Assembly: GCA_964454675.1 (NCBI GenBank)
Contig: CAYVUB010000024.1
Location: forward strand, 1-40,760
DNA length: 40,760 nucleotides
Direction of reading: 5' to 3'
Source: CAYVUB01 sp964454675
GTDB taxonomy: Bacteria; Bacteroidota; Bacteroidia; Flavobacteriales; Flavobacteriaceae
In this document: positions 17,525 through 25,229 of the stretch, in pieces
How positions within the stretch are numbered: position 1 is the first letter of the stretch
How the letters are laid out: each line of letters opens with the position of its first letter
The notes under the pieces: generated by a model
What the model was told of the DNA's origin: nothing
Database searches by the model: none
What the model saw: only the letters and a program-made list of their open reading frames with translations
Made by a program: the position numbers and the translations under genes

Positions 17525-17549
17525 TTGCGCGCTATAATCCGTAAATTTG
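17525..17549 (+). promoter_or_regulatory. Promoter-like element for sodB
   Basis: TAAATTTG (17542-17549) is an exact -7 box 37 nt before the ATG. The only nearby TTG (17525-17527) is 14 nt upstream, shorter than usual, so the -33 part is doubtful. Confidence 0.45.
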
Positions 17550-17586
17550 AGGTTTATTAATATTAACACTCAAAATCACAAATATT

Positions 17587-18195
17587 ATGGCTTTTGAATT
17601 ACCGAAATTAAAATATGCGTATGAAGCTCTTGAGCCTCATATAGATGCGCGCACGATGGAAATTCACCACACAAAACACCATCAGGCATATACTACCAAT
17701 TTGAACGCTGCTATTGAAGGCACCGACTTAAAAGGGAAAACTATCGAGAATATTCTAATTAATCTGGATATGGATAACAAAGCTGTGAGAAACAACGGCG
17801 GCGGATTTTACAATCATTCATTATTTTGGGATGTTATCAATCCTGAAGCAAAAGGACGTTTGTCGGGCGAATTAAAAACGGCTATTGAAGCAGAGTTTAA
17901 AACGTTTGATGCGTTTAAAGATGCATTCAGCAAAGCTGCGGCAACACAGTTTGGTTCCGGTTGGGCATGGTTATGTGTTCACAAAGGAGGAAAAGTTGAA
18001 GTTTGCGCTTCTGCAAATCAAGATAATCCATTGATGCCCGGCATAGGTTGTGGCGGCACGCCAATATTAGGGCTGGACGTTTGGGAGCATGCTTATTATT
18101 TAAACTATCAAAACAGACGGCCGGATTATATCAATGCGTTTTTTGAAATTATCAACTGGAATGAAGTCGAAAGACGTTATGCTTTGGAAAAGTAA
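17587..18195 (+). CDS. sodB: Superoxide dismutase, Fe/Mn family
   Basis: The 202-residue cytosolic enzyme dismutates superoxide. Metal ligands can be read as His27 (MEIHHTKHH), His77 (FYNHSLFW), Asp164 and His168 (LDVWEHAYYLNYQNRR). GGGFYNHSLF and GSGWAWLC are family signatures. Iron versus manganese cannot be settled by eye; the symbol follows common Bacteroidetes usage and sodA is possible. There is no signal peptide. It is a single-gene unit with its own -7 box and a strong terminator. Two candidate small RNA genes on the opposite strand follow it. Confidence 0.95.
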   Translation: MAFELPKLKYAYEALEPHIDARTMEIHHTKHHQAYTTNLNAAIEGTDLKGKTIENILINLDMDNKAVRNNGGGFYNHSLFWDVINPEAKGRLSGELKTAIEAEFKTFDAFKDAFSKAAATQFGSGWAWLCVHKGGKVEVCASANQDNPLMPGIGCGGTPILGLDVWEHAYYLNYQNRRPDYINAFFEIINWNEVERRYALEK

Positions 18196-18218
18196 TATCC
18201 AAGATATAAACTGAATAT

Positions 18219-18253
18219 AAAAAAGCGAACTCTTACCGGGGTTCGCTTTTTTT
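18219..18253 (+). terminator. Intrinsic terminator of sodB
   Basis: Stem AAAAGCGAAC (18221-18230) with GTTCGCTTTT (18241-18250), a 10-nt loop and a run of T. It begins 24 nt after the sodB stop. Confidence 0.9.
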
Positions 18254-18303
18254 TTGTATTTATCATCAAAACGATAAAATTGCCTCCTGACGGCTATCGG
18301 GAT

Positions 18304-18380
18304 AAAATGAAAACAGGCGAACGAATGTCCGCCTGTTTTGCCCCAAATCTACCATAAACTTAACCTACTTATGTTATGGT
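18304..18380 (-). ncRNA. Candidate small RNA, copy A (tandem pair behind sodB)
   Basis: On the minus strand a 77-nt unit starts with a hairpin whose arms are ACCATAA and TTATGGT, followed by a linker AGATTTGGGGC. It ends in a 13-bp stem AAAACAGGCGGAC/GTTCGCCTGTTTT with loop ATTC, then a T-rich tail, an intrinsic terminator. A -7 box lies exactly 4 nt upstream of the ACCATAAC start. Copy B, 208 nt away, keeps the first 41 nt nearly unchanged (one difference), while its terminator arms differ by paired changes: C:G to U:A at two positions, and a G:U that becomes G:C. This covariation and the promoter spacing support a structured transcript. No ORF fits. I cannot say whether it belongs to a described family such as the Flavo-1 motif; that needs a covariance-model search. 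Confidence 0.65.
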
Positions 18381-18384
18381 TGTA

Positions 18385-18392
18385 CAAATATA
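18385..18392 (-). promoter_or_regulatory. -7 promoter box for candidate small RNA A
   Basis: Reads TATATTTG on the minus strand, exact TAnnTTTG, four nucleotides before the conserved ACCATAAC. No TTG is at the usual -33 position. A short dyad CACTT/AAGTG (18397-18412) lies between the two promoter positions and could be an operator. Confidence 0.5.
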
Positions 18393-18511
18393 TAGCCACT
18401 TGTTTGTAAGTGTTAAATTTTTTAGATAAACGACTTATATATTAGCCTAAACGGTAAAAATAAGATGTTATAAGTAACTTACGGAAAAATCAGCAGTAAC
18501 GGTAGTGATGT

Positions 18512-18588
18512 AAATAAAAATAGGTGGACGGATGTCCACCTATTTTTGCCCCAAATCTACCATGAACTTAACCTACTTATGTTATGGT
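18512..18588 (-). ncRNA. Candidate small RNA, copy B (tandem pair behind sodB)
   Basis: The second 77-nt copy. Its 5' part repeats copy A except for one base (TTCATGGT for TTTATGGT), which weakens the 5' stem by one pair. The linker AGATTTGGGGC is identical. The terminator is a perfect 14-bp stem AAAAATAGGTGGAC/GTCCACCTATTTTT with loop ATCC and a T-rich tail. A -7-like box sits at the same 4-nt distance as in copy A. The high conservation of the unpaired linker suggests that it, rather than the stems, is the functional or pairing surface. Confidence 0.65.
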
Positions 18589-18592
18589 GATT

Positions 18593-18600
18593 CTAAAGTA
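18593..18600 (-). promoter_or_regulatory. -7-like promoter box for candidate small RNA B
   Basis: Reads TACTTTAG on the minus strand, one mismatch to TAnnTTTG, at the same 4-nt distance from ACCATAAC as the box of copy A. No -33 TTG is evident. Confidence 0.4.
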
Positions 18601-18701
18601 GATTTATTTTGTGAGATGTATATATATTTTAGATGAAATGCGTATTAATCCGATGATTTGCGTTTTTTTTCGGATAACATGTCTGTTTTATAACCGGTTG
18701 A

Positions 18702-20600
18702 TTAATAAGCTCTTTCTTTGTTTCCTTCGTAAAAATTGATGAATGCTTTATTAACAACACGATTACCTCCGGCAGTTGGATAATTACCTGTAAAATACCA
18801 ATCACCGAGATTTTTAGGGCAGGCTTCATGAAGGTTTTCTACAGACTGGAAAATGGTATGTACTTCGGCTTTTATGGATGTGTCACAAATAAGTTCGGCT
18901 ATTTTGTTTGAAATGGCTTCATCGGTAAATTGTGCGTACAATTCTTTTACAAAGTTTTGTACATCTTTATCTTCAAGCTCTACCTGCGTTTTACATTTTT
19001 TATATGTTTCTTCTACCAGATGGTATTTGCCGGTTTCTTTTAAAAGTTCCAGCATTGCCCTAAAAGCAATCAAATCTTCAAGTCTTGCCATGTCTATACC
19101 ATAACAATCGGGATAGCGAATTTGTGGTGCAGATGATACCACTACAATTTTTTTAGGATGCAGCCTGTCCATCATTTTGATGATACTTTTCTTTAATGTC
19201 GTACCTCTTACAATACTGTCGTCGATAATTACAAGATTATCGGTAGGTTTGATAACACCATACGTTACATCATACACATGCGCTACCAGATCATCACGGC
19301 TGCTGTCTTCGGTAATAAACGTGCGAAGCTTTACGTCTTTAATAGCTATTTTTTCAATTCTTGGACGTTCTGATAAGATTTCGGTAACTTTTTCTGCCGA
19401 TAGTTGTCCGTTGCCTTGTAGTATAGCTTCGGTTTTGCGGGTATTCAAATAGTCTTCAATAGATTCAATCATCCCGAAAAATGCTGTTTCGGCGGTATTC
19501 GGAATGTATGAAAACACCGTGTTTTTTGTGTCGTATTGTATGGCATCGAGAACGTTGGGCATTAATAAATTACCAAGCTGTTTACGTTCCTGATAAATTT
19601 CGGCATCGCTTCCTCTTGAAAAATAAATACGCTCAAACGAGCAGGCTTTTCTTTCTAAAGGCTTAATGATTTTTTTGATGCTTGTTGCTCCCGATTTTTT
19701 TGTGATGATGGCATGACCCGGCTGCAGCTCGATAACATCTTCAAATTTAACATTGAAAACCGTTTGAATAACCGGACGTTCTGAAGCTACCACTACAATT
19801 TCATCATCCTGATAGTAATATGCCGGTCTGATGCCTGCGGGATCACGAAGTACAAACGAATCGCCGTGCCCCAACAATCCGGCCATAGCATAACCGCCAT
19901 CCCAGTTTTTGGATGCGCGTTTTAAAATCTTTGCCACATTAAGGCGTTCGGCAATAAGCGGTGAACATTCATGTTTGCTGTAACCTTCTTCTTTAAGCTG
20001 TTTGTATTTTTTAGCAACGGCATCATCAAGAAAATGCCCTATTTTTTCCATAATGGTTATGGTATCGGCTTTTTCTTTAGGATGCTGTCCTATTCTTACC
20101 AATCCGTCAAAAAGCTCATTGACATTGGTCATGTTAAAATTTCCGGCAACAATCAGGTTTCTGTGCATCCAGTTGTTTTGTCTTAAAAACGGATGAACAT
20201 TTTCTACGCTGTTTTTACCAAAAGTTCCGTAGCGTACATGACCTAACAGCAATTCGCCTATGTATGGAATATGTTTTTTTTGAAGAGCAACACTATCATT
20301 ATATTCGGGATGCTCTTGAAAATCTTTATTGATTCGCTCATTGATTTGTGCAAAAATATCTTGAATAGGCTGCTGCGCTATTGACCGTACTCTGCTTATG
20401 TAACGCTCTCCGGGTTGTGTGTCGAGTTTAATACTTGCAAAACCGGCACCGTCCTGACCTCTGTTGTGTTGCTTTTCCATCATCAGGTACATTTTATTTA
20501 CACCATAAAATGCGGTACCGTATTTTTCTTTATAAAACTCCAGCGGTTTTAAAAGGCGTATAAGTGCAATACCGCACTCATGTTTTAAAGCATCACTCAT
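18702..20600 (-). CDS. PurF-like amidophosphoribosyltransferase family protein (632 aa)
   Basis: Class II glutamine amidotransferase fused to a type I phosphoribosyltransferase, the architecture of PurF, which makes 5-phosphoribosylamine from PRPP and glutamine. The nucleophile Cys9 is in LKHECGIALIRL, so an eight-residue propeptide would have to be removed. The glutaminase domain shows QHNRGQDGAGFA and LGHVRYGTFGKNS, and the PRPP loop reads VIIDDSIVRGTT. At 632 residues it is about 125 longer than E. coli PurF, with extra sequence at the C-terminus and within the glutaminase domain (NERINKDFQEHPEYND). This matches the long second PurF-like paralogue of Bacteroidetes; whether it is the housekeeping enzyme is unclear. 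The PfkB gene upstream has its own terminator. Confidence 0.85.
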   Translation of the reverse strand: MSDALKHECGIALIRLLKPLEFYKEKYGTAFYGVNKMYLMMEKQHNRGQDGAGFASIKLDTQPGERYISRVRSIAQQPIQDIFAQINERINKDFQEHPEYNDSVALQKKHIPYIGELLLGHVRYGTFGKNSVENVHPFLRQNNWMHRNLIVAGNFNMTNVNELFDGLVRIGQHPKEKADTITIMEKIGHFLDDAVAKKYKQLKEEGYSKHECSPLIAERLNVAKILKRASKNWDGGYAMAGLLGHGDSFVLRDPAGIRPAYYYQDDEIVVVASERPVIQTVFNVKFEDVIELQPGHAIITKKSGATSIKKIIKPLERKACSFERIYFSRGSDAEIYQERKQLGNLLMPNVLDAIQYDTKNTVFSYIPNTAETAFFGMIESIEDYLNTRKTEAILQGNGQLSAEKVTEILSERPRIEKIAIKDVKLRTFITEDSSRDDLVAHVYDVTYGVIKPTDNLVIIDDSIVRGTTLKKSIIKMMDRLHPKKIVVVSSAPQIRYPDCYGIDMARLEDLIAFRAMLELLKETGKYHLVEETYKKCKTQVELEDKDVQNFVKELYAQFTDEAISNKIAELICDTSIKAEVHTIFQSVENLHEACPKNLGDWYFTGNYPTAGGNRVVNKAFINFYEGNKERAY

Positions 20601-20652
20601 AATTTTTTATATTGGTATTTCCTAATTGGGCGGAAATAGACATGTTTTAATT

Positions 20653-20680
20653 AAAAAACGCGCTCAATTTTGAGCGCGTC
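20653..20680 (-). terminator. Intrinsic terminator of the PfkB-family gene
   Basis: On the minus strand: ACGCGCTCA, a 4-nt loop, TGAGCGCGT, then six T. It begins 5 nt after the kinase stop and separates it from the PurF-like gene. Confidence 0.88.
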
Positions 20681-20683
20681 GGG

Positions 20684-21610
20684 TTATGTTAATTCTATTT
20701 CAAATTGTGTTAAGCTTTTAAACTGCTGCAGGCGTTTATAAAGTTCTTCACTTGATAAGTCAACCATGCGTTCTGTTCCGAATTTTTCCACACAAAATGA
20801 CGCTAATGTTGAACCGTAAATAACGGCTTTTTTCATATTTTCAAATGAAACGTTTTCGGTTTTTGCCAGATAACCCGTAAAACCTCCGGCAAATGTATCG
20901 CCTGCTCCGGTTGGGTCAAAAACTTCTTCTAACGGTAATGCCGGTGCAAAAAACACGTTATCGTTGTTAAACAGTAATGCTCCGTGTTCACCTTTTTTAA
21001 TAACCACGTATTTGGGTCCCATTTCGTGAATTTTTTTTGCGGCTGTTACCAGAGAATATTCGCCGGTTAATTGTCTGGCTTCGGCATCATTAATGGTAAT
21101 GACATCTACTTTTTTAATAACGTTGAGTAAATCGTCCAGAGCACAATCCATCCAAAAGTTCATGGTGTCCAGCACAACCAATCTTGGTTTACCGTCCATT
21201 TGTTCAAGGACGCTTAATTGCACTATTGGATGTAAATTTCCCAACATTACAATATCGGCATTTTTATAATTGCCGGGAACAACAGGCTTAAAATCTGCCA
21301 GAACATTAAGCTCTGTAGCCAGTGTATCGCGCGAGTTCATATCGTTATGATACTTGCCGCTCCAGAAAAAAGTTTTGCCTTCTTTTACTATTTCTATTCC
21401 GGAAATATCGATGTTTCTTTCAGAAAGCAGGTCTAAGTATTCCTGTGGAAAATCGCCGCCAACAACAGAAACTATGGCGGCATCAACATTAAATTGTGAC
21501 GCTGCAAGACCAATGAATGTTGCTGCTCCTCCAAGGATTTTATCGGTTTTACCAAATGGTGTTTCAATAGCATCAAAAGCTACGGTTCCGACAATGACTA
21601 ATTTGCTCAT
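20684..21610 (-). CDS. PfkB-family carbohydrate/nucleoside kinase
   Basis: A 308-residue ribokinase-fold enzyme. The N-terminus LVIVGTVAFDAIETPFG and GGAATFIGLAAS carry the di-glycine substrate hinge. The signature FDPTGAGDTFAGGF (231-244) holds the catalytic Asp238 and the anion hole. ITINDAEARQLTG and VVIKKGEHGAL are also typical. The substrate may be a sugar or nucleoside (adenosine/ribokinase-like) and cannot be fixed by eye. Flavobacteria generally keep this gene next to the long PurF-like gene, which hints at a link with ribose or purine metabolism; that is inference. Confidence 0.85.
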   Translation of the reverse strand: MSKLVIVGTVAFDAIETPFGKTDKILGGAATFIGLAASQFNVDAAIVSVVGGDFPQEYLDLLSERNIDISGIEIVKEGKTFFWSGKYHNDMNSRDTLATELNVLADFKPVVPGNYKNADIVMLGNLHPIVQLSVLEQMDGKPRLVVLDTMNFWMDCALDDLLNVIKKVDVITINDAEARQLTGEYSLVTAAKKIHEMGPKYVVIKKGEHGALLFNNDNVFFAPALPLEEVFDPTGAGDTFAGGFTGYLAKTENVSFENMKKAVIYGSTLASFCVEKFGTERMVDLSSEELYKRLQQFKSLTQFEIELT

Positions 21611-21700
21611 AAAGCGTGTTTCAAATTTTGTGCAAATATACGTTTTTTAGTCGCTAATACACAAACCGGTAATGTATGGTGCTTCTTTCAAATTTATGTT

Positions 21701-21708
21701 TATATTTG
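21701..21708 (+). promoter_or_regulatory. -7 promoter box for the secreted metalloprotease
   Basis: TATATTTG, exact TAnnTTTG, 30 nt before the ATG at 21739. It lies inside the upstream open frame that begins at 21676, which argues against that earlier start. Confidence 0.5.
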
Positions 21709-21738
21709 ACCCAAAATTTATGTTTTATTCCTGTAATT

Positions 21739-23298
21739 ATGAAATACTTATACTTAGCTGTGTTCTGTCTGTTTTCTTTATTGGGTTTTTCCCAAACTAA
21801 AAAGGTAGCAAAACAAATAGAACAAATGCATGCCAGAAACGTGTTTTTTCAAGAAATACAACTGTTCAAGAAAAGTGAAAACCAAAGCAGAGCCGTAGTC
21901 TATCAAAACATGGTAACAGATGTAACAATCCTCGATTTGGATACAGACGGGCTGTCAAGAATAATGAGCAACGCTCCCAATGCGTTGTCTGTTACAATTC
22001 CGTATAAAAATACAGATATTATAGTTGAGTTGTATAAGTCCGATATTTTCAGCGAAGGATTCAACATTAAAGACAATACAGGCAGAGACATAAACTATAA
22101 ACAAGGACGGTATTACAGAGGAATCGTTAAAAACAATCCCAACTCGATTGTGGCAATCAGTTTTTTTGACGATGATGTTGCCGGAGTTTCTTCAGATTTA
22201 GTTTTGGGTAACGTTGTCATCGGGAAGTCCAGAAACGGACAGGATTTTATGTCTTATGCCGATTATACTATAACAGGTACCAATCCTTTTTCTTGCGGGG
22301 TAGATGAAATGCCTTTGCGTGAAAACACCGAAAATATACAGCAAACTATCGGTTCAGAAAGTGTTTCTGTTACGGAAAACTGCGTTAGAATATATTATGA
22401 ATTAATCAATGAAATATACACATCGTTTGATGAAAACATAGAAGCTACCTTAAACTGGATGACATCTGTGCATAATAATATAAGTACGCTGTATGAAAAT
22501 GATGATGTAAGAATCACCTCAAGCGAAGTTATGGTTTGGACAGAAGTTGATCCTTACGCAGTGTTTGATGACCCGTATGATATTATAGAAAATTTTTACA
22601 TAAATACCCAATCGTTTAATGGTGATTTGGCGCACTTGGTAAGTGTTCCCACAACTACAAGTTTGGCATATTTAAACTCATTATGCCTGCCGTGGAGACA
22701 CGGATATTCGGGAATCAGCATTTATTATCAGGAAGTCCCCGTATATTCATGGACAATAGGCGCCATGAGTCACGAAATAGGGCATTCATTAGGCTCGCCG
22801 CACACACATGATTGTTCATGGAATGGAGACAATACAGCCATTGACGGTTGCGGATATCAATATAACAATGCAGATGGTTGTGATGCACCTTTTCCAACAG
22901 ACGGAGGAACGATTATGAGCTATTGTCATTTGTTTTGGAGTGTAGGAATCAACTTTGCTCATGGTTTTGGACCTCAGCCGGCACAATTAATACGGCAAAC
23001 AGTTGATTCAAAATGGTGTTTAAATGCTTCCTGTGAAGTGCTTTCCGTTGATGACATTGTGAGAGCTTCCACGCTTCAGGTGTATCCTAATCCGGCTCAA
23101 AAATCACTATACATTACATCCCGGCAAGACATCATCGAGTCGGTACGGCTTGTTGATATTACAGGAAAAGCGGTGTTGTTTGAAAACGTAAATTCCTTGA
23201 CAGCAGAGGTAGCTGTTGATAAACTTCCGCAAGGTGTTTACTTTATGACGGTATCGTTAAAAGACGCTGTTGTTGTTAAAAAGATAGTGAAACAGTAA
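21739..23298 (+). CDS. Secreted reprolysin-like zinc metalloprotease with T9SS sorting domain
   Basis: A 519-residue secreted protease. The signal peptide is MKYLYLAVFCLFSLLGFSQ (1-19). A propeptide-like region follows to about residue 210. The metzincin zinc site HEIGHSLGSPH (345-355) is complete, with a Met-turn GTIMSYC (390-396) and several cysteines around it (HTHDC, DGCGYQ, ADGCDAPF). The C-terminus (about 447-519) is a type IX secretion sorting domain: LQVYPNPAQKSLYI, VRLVDITGKAV, LPQGVYFMTVSL and a final KKIVKQ. It is therefore exported by Sec and then T9SS, and either surface-attached or released. The start at 21739 is fixed by the signal peptide and the -7 box. Confidence 0.92.
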   Translation: MKYLYLAVFCLFSLLGFSQTKKVAKQIEQMHARNVFFQEIQLFKKSENQSRAVVYQNMVTDVTILDLDTDGLSRIMSNAPNALSVTIPYKNTDIIVELYKSDIFSEGFNIKDNTGRDINYKQGRYYRGIVKNNPNSIVAISFFDDDVAGVSSDLVLGNVVIGKSRNGQDFMSYADYTITGTNPFSCGVDEMPLRENTENIQQTIGSESVSVTENCVRIYYELINEIYTSFDENIEATLNWMTSVHNNISTLYENDDVRITSSEVMVWTEVDPYAVFDDPYDIIENFYINTQSFNGDLAHLVSVPTTTSLAYLNSLCLPWRHGYSGISIYYQEVPVYSWTIGAMSHEIGHSLGSPHTHDCSWNGDNTAIDGCGYQYNNADGCDAPFPTDGGTIMSYCHLFWSVGINFAHGFGPQPAQLIRQTVDSKWCLNASCEVLSVDDIVRASTLQVYPNPAQKSLYITSRQDIIESVRLVDITGKAVLFENVNSLTAEVAVDKLPQGVYFMTVSLKDAVVVKKIVKQ

Positions 23299-23404
23299 AT
23301 CAATTAAGTTTGCTGCGTTTTTGTTTATTGCAGATTATCCCGGTGTACGGATGCTTTGGGATTTATGCAGCAACCGGAATATCTAAATTTTCTACAATTA
23401 AAAC

Positions 23405-23506
23405 GTGATTATATTTATTACCGTACCGGCAGTTTTTGTTGTTTTTATACTTCCGGTTATCGGTTCTGTAATTTACTTTTTCACAAAGAATTTTATGCGT
23501 AGATAA
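23405..23506 (+). CDS. Possible 33-aa hydrophobic peptide with GTG start
   Basis: In the 214-bp gap between the protease and rnhA, an open frame from GTG (23405) to TAA (23504-23506) encodes a hydrophobic segment FITVPAVFVVFILPVIGSV, then IYFFTKNFMRR. The pattern LPVIGSVIYFF plus a basic tail resembles the end of small PLDc_N-type membrane proteins. It could be a real small protein, the remnant of a longer gene, or chance. GTG starts are uncommon in this group and no -7 box is clear, so confidence is low. Nothing else is seen in this gap. Confidence 0.3.
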   Translation: MIIFITVPAVFVVFILPVIGSVIYFFTKNFMRR

Positions 23507-23512
23507 CTTTTG

Positions 23513-24154
23513 TTATTTCCTCCCAAAATCTGCAGGGATTTCGCCCCAAGCTTTGGTTTCCCATTTTACGATAGTAGTGGTGTAAGTGTTGTTTTTTAAC
23601 CAAAATACAGCTCTGTCAACCAATTCAAACAATTTTTCGTTTTTTGGGCTGCGTTCCAGTTTTGAGTTGCAAACCTTCTTTTTTACCCAGCTTATGGCGG
23701 TTTTAGAATCGGTGTAAATGATTTTGTCGCTGTTTTGTTTTTTAAGAAGTGCCAGCGCATGAACGACAGCCAGAAATTCGCCTATATTATTGGTGCCTTC
23801 TTCAAACGGGCCTTGATGGAACAGGCGTTTTTTTGTTTGGGTATCAACACCCTGATACTCCATTTTACCCGGATTACCGCTTGATGCCGCATCAACAGAA
23901 ATAGAGTTGAGGTTAGGCTGCCCGATTTTTTTGAGCTGTGCTTCAGACAGGTCACTTTTAAAAACACCTTTTTTAGTAATATAATCTTTGTAGTTGCCTT
24001 TCAAAGCACTTTTGGCTTCATCAAATGTTGCAAACGATTTGTATTGTGCGCCTTCAAAACCGGTAATTTGCGCCTTGCAGTCATCCCACGATTCAAAAAC
24101 GCCGGTGTGGTGACCTTTCCAAACGGTGTAGTATTTTTTCTTTTTCTTGTTCAT
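23513..24154 (-). CDS. rnhA: Ribonuclease HI with N-terminal viroplasmin (RHBD) domain
   Basis: A 213-residue RNase H1 that cleaves the RNA strand of RNA-DNA hybrids. Residues about 8-50 (YYTVWKGHHTGVFESWDDCK, YKSFATFDEAKSAL) form the hybrid-binding RHBD also found in eukaryotic RNase H1. The catalytic domain shows the first Asp in SVDAASSGNPG, Glu in NNIGEFLAVV, Asp in IYTDSKTAISW and a final Asp in IPADFGRK. The usual His of the H-loop is not obvious near the C-terminus (KWETKAWGEIPAD), as in several Bacteroidetes homologues. The stop lies 6 nt from the end of the possible small peptide on the other strand. Confidence 0.9.
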   Translation of the reverse strand: MNKKKKKYYTVWKGHHTGVFESWDDCKAQITGFEGAQYKSFATFDEAKSALKGNYKDYITKKGVFKSDLSEAQLKKIGQPNLNSISVDAASSGNPGKMEYQGVDTQTKKRLFHQGPFEEGTNNIGEFLAVVHALALLKKQNSDKIIYTDSKTAISWVKKKVCNSKLERSPKNEKLFELVDRAVFWLKNNTYTTTIVKWETKAWGEIPADFGRK

Positions 24155-24159
24155 CTGTC

Positions 24160-24179
24160 ATTCCCGCGAAGGCGGGAAT
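24160..24179. repeat. Short palindromic repeat ATTCCCGCGAAGGCGGGAAT
   Basis: A 20-bp near-palindrome with 8-bp arms in the gap between purN and rnhA. Relatives with ATTCCTGC arms occur at 31430, 31580 and 31791, and a degenerate one at 33718. Confidence 0.75.
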
Positions 24180-24201
24180 CTCATTTATTTTTGATTCTAT
24201 A

Positions 24202-24801
24202 TTATTTTTTGGAATTTGTCCCGAAATTTTGGAATTGAGAATTTAAAAGCTCCACAACCACTTTCGGGAAATATTCCATCTCCAGTTCGTGAATTTTTTG
24301 TGCAACATCTTCTGCTGTATCAGTAGCTTTCACATCACATTTTGCCTGGAAAATGATAGCACCTTCATCATAATGTTCATTGACGTAATGAATCGTGATG
24401 CCGGTTTCGGTTTCTTTATTGGCAACGACAGCTTCGTGAACGTACGTACCGTACATGCCTTTTCCACCATATTTAGGTAATAATGCAGGGTGAATATTGA
24501 TGACTTTATTAGGAAATGTATTCAGGATATTTTCAGGAAATTTCCATAAAAACCCGGCAAGGATAATCAGATCGGGCTGTATGTCCTTTAAAATGTTTAA
24601 AACAACATCAGTTTCTGTAAAGGCTGTTTTGTTAAATGACAATGCGCTTACATTCAGTTTTTTACAACGGTCTAAAACTTTGGCATGAGGATTGTTAGTC
24701 AAGACCAGAACAACAGACGCATCATCTCTGTTTTGAAAAAAAGTTATTAAATTTTCAGCATTACTTCCACTTCCGGAAGCAAAAATCACCATTCGTTTCA
24801 T
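24202..24801 (-). CDS. purN: Phosphoribosylglycinamide formyltransferase PurN
   Basis: Transfers the formyl group of 10-formyl-THF to GAR, the third step of purine synthesis. The 199-residue product has the phosphate-binding loop FASGSGSNAENL and the folate/catalytic region VINIHPALLPKYGGKGMYG, which carries the conserved Asn and His. ETGITIHYVNEHYDEGAIIFQ supplies the catalytic Asp. Its length is close to the usual 200-212. It is divergent from acpP across a 182-bp AT-rich gap. The small repeat at 24160 separates it from rnhA. Confidence 0.95.
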   Translation of the reverse strand: MKRMVIFASGSGSNAENLITFFQNRDDASVVLVLTNNPHAKVLDRCKKLNVSALSFNKTAFTETDVVLNILKDIQPDLIILAGFLWKFPENILNTFPNKVINIHPALLPKYGGKGMYGTYVHEAVVANKETETGITIHYVNEHYDEGAIIFQAKCDVKATDTAEDVAQKIHELEMEYFPKVVVELLNSQFQNFGTNSKK

Positions 24802-24944
24802 ATTTCAGATAATGACCGTGTTTGTTCAACAAAAAAAAGAATAATTATTAACAATTAGAAGGTAAAATACAATTAGTTCAATTTAATTTTACTAAATTAC
24901 AATCACATTTTTAAACTAAAAGTGTTTATTAACGTAAAGTTTTT

Positions 24945-24952
24945 TATTTTTG
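24945..24952 (+). promoter_or_regulatory. -7 promoter box for acpP
   Basis: TATTTTTG, exact TAnnTTTG, 31 nt before the acpP ATG. The purN-acpP gap (24802-24983) is otherwise AT-rich without recognisable structure. Confidence 0.5.
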
Positions 24953-24983
24953 CCAACTAATTAAAACTTAAAATTAAAACATT

Positions 24984-25217
24984 ATGTCAGACATTGCATC
25001 AAGAGTAAAAGCGATTATTGTAGACAAATTAGGTGTAGATGAAAACGAAGTAGTATTAGAAGCTAGCTTCACTAACGACTTAGGCGCAGATTCATTGGAC
25101 ACCGTAGAATTAATCATGGAATTCGAAAAAGAATTTGATATCCAGATTCCGGATGACCAGGCAGAAAACATTGCTACAGTTGGTCAGGCTATATCATATA
25201 TAGAAGCAGCAAAATAA
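24984..25217 (+). CDS. acpP: Acyl carrier protein
   Basis: A 77-residue acidic four-helix carrier for fatty acid synthesis. Ser37 in GADSLDTVELIM is the 4'-phosphopantetheine site, and EEFDIQIPDD-type helix III sequence (FEKEFDIQIPDDQAENI) follows. It is 12 nt upstream of fabF, in the usual acpP-fabF-rnc order of Bacteroidetes. Confidence 0.98.
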   Translation: MSDIASRVKAIIVDKLGVDENEVVLEASFTNDLGADSLDTVELIMEFEKEFDIQIPDDQAENIATVGQAISYIEAAK

Positions 25218-25229
25218 CACACAAACTTT

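Noticed and set aside
23365..23502. 45-codon frame starting MQQPEYLNFLQLK in the protease-rnhA gap
   Set aside because: Composition is not protein-like beyond the first residues, and it overlaps the more plausible hydrophobic frame in another phase.
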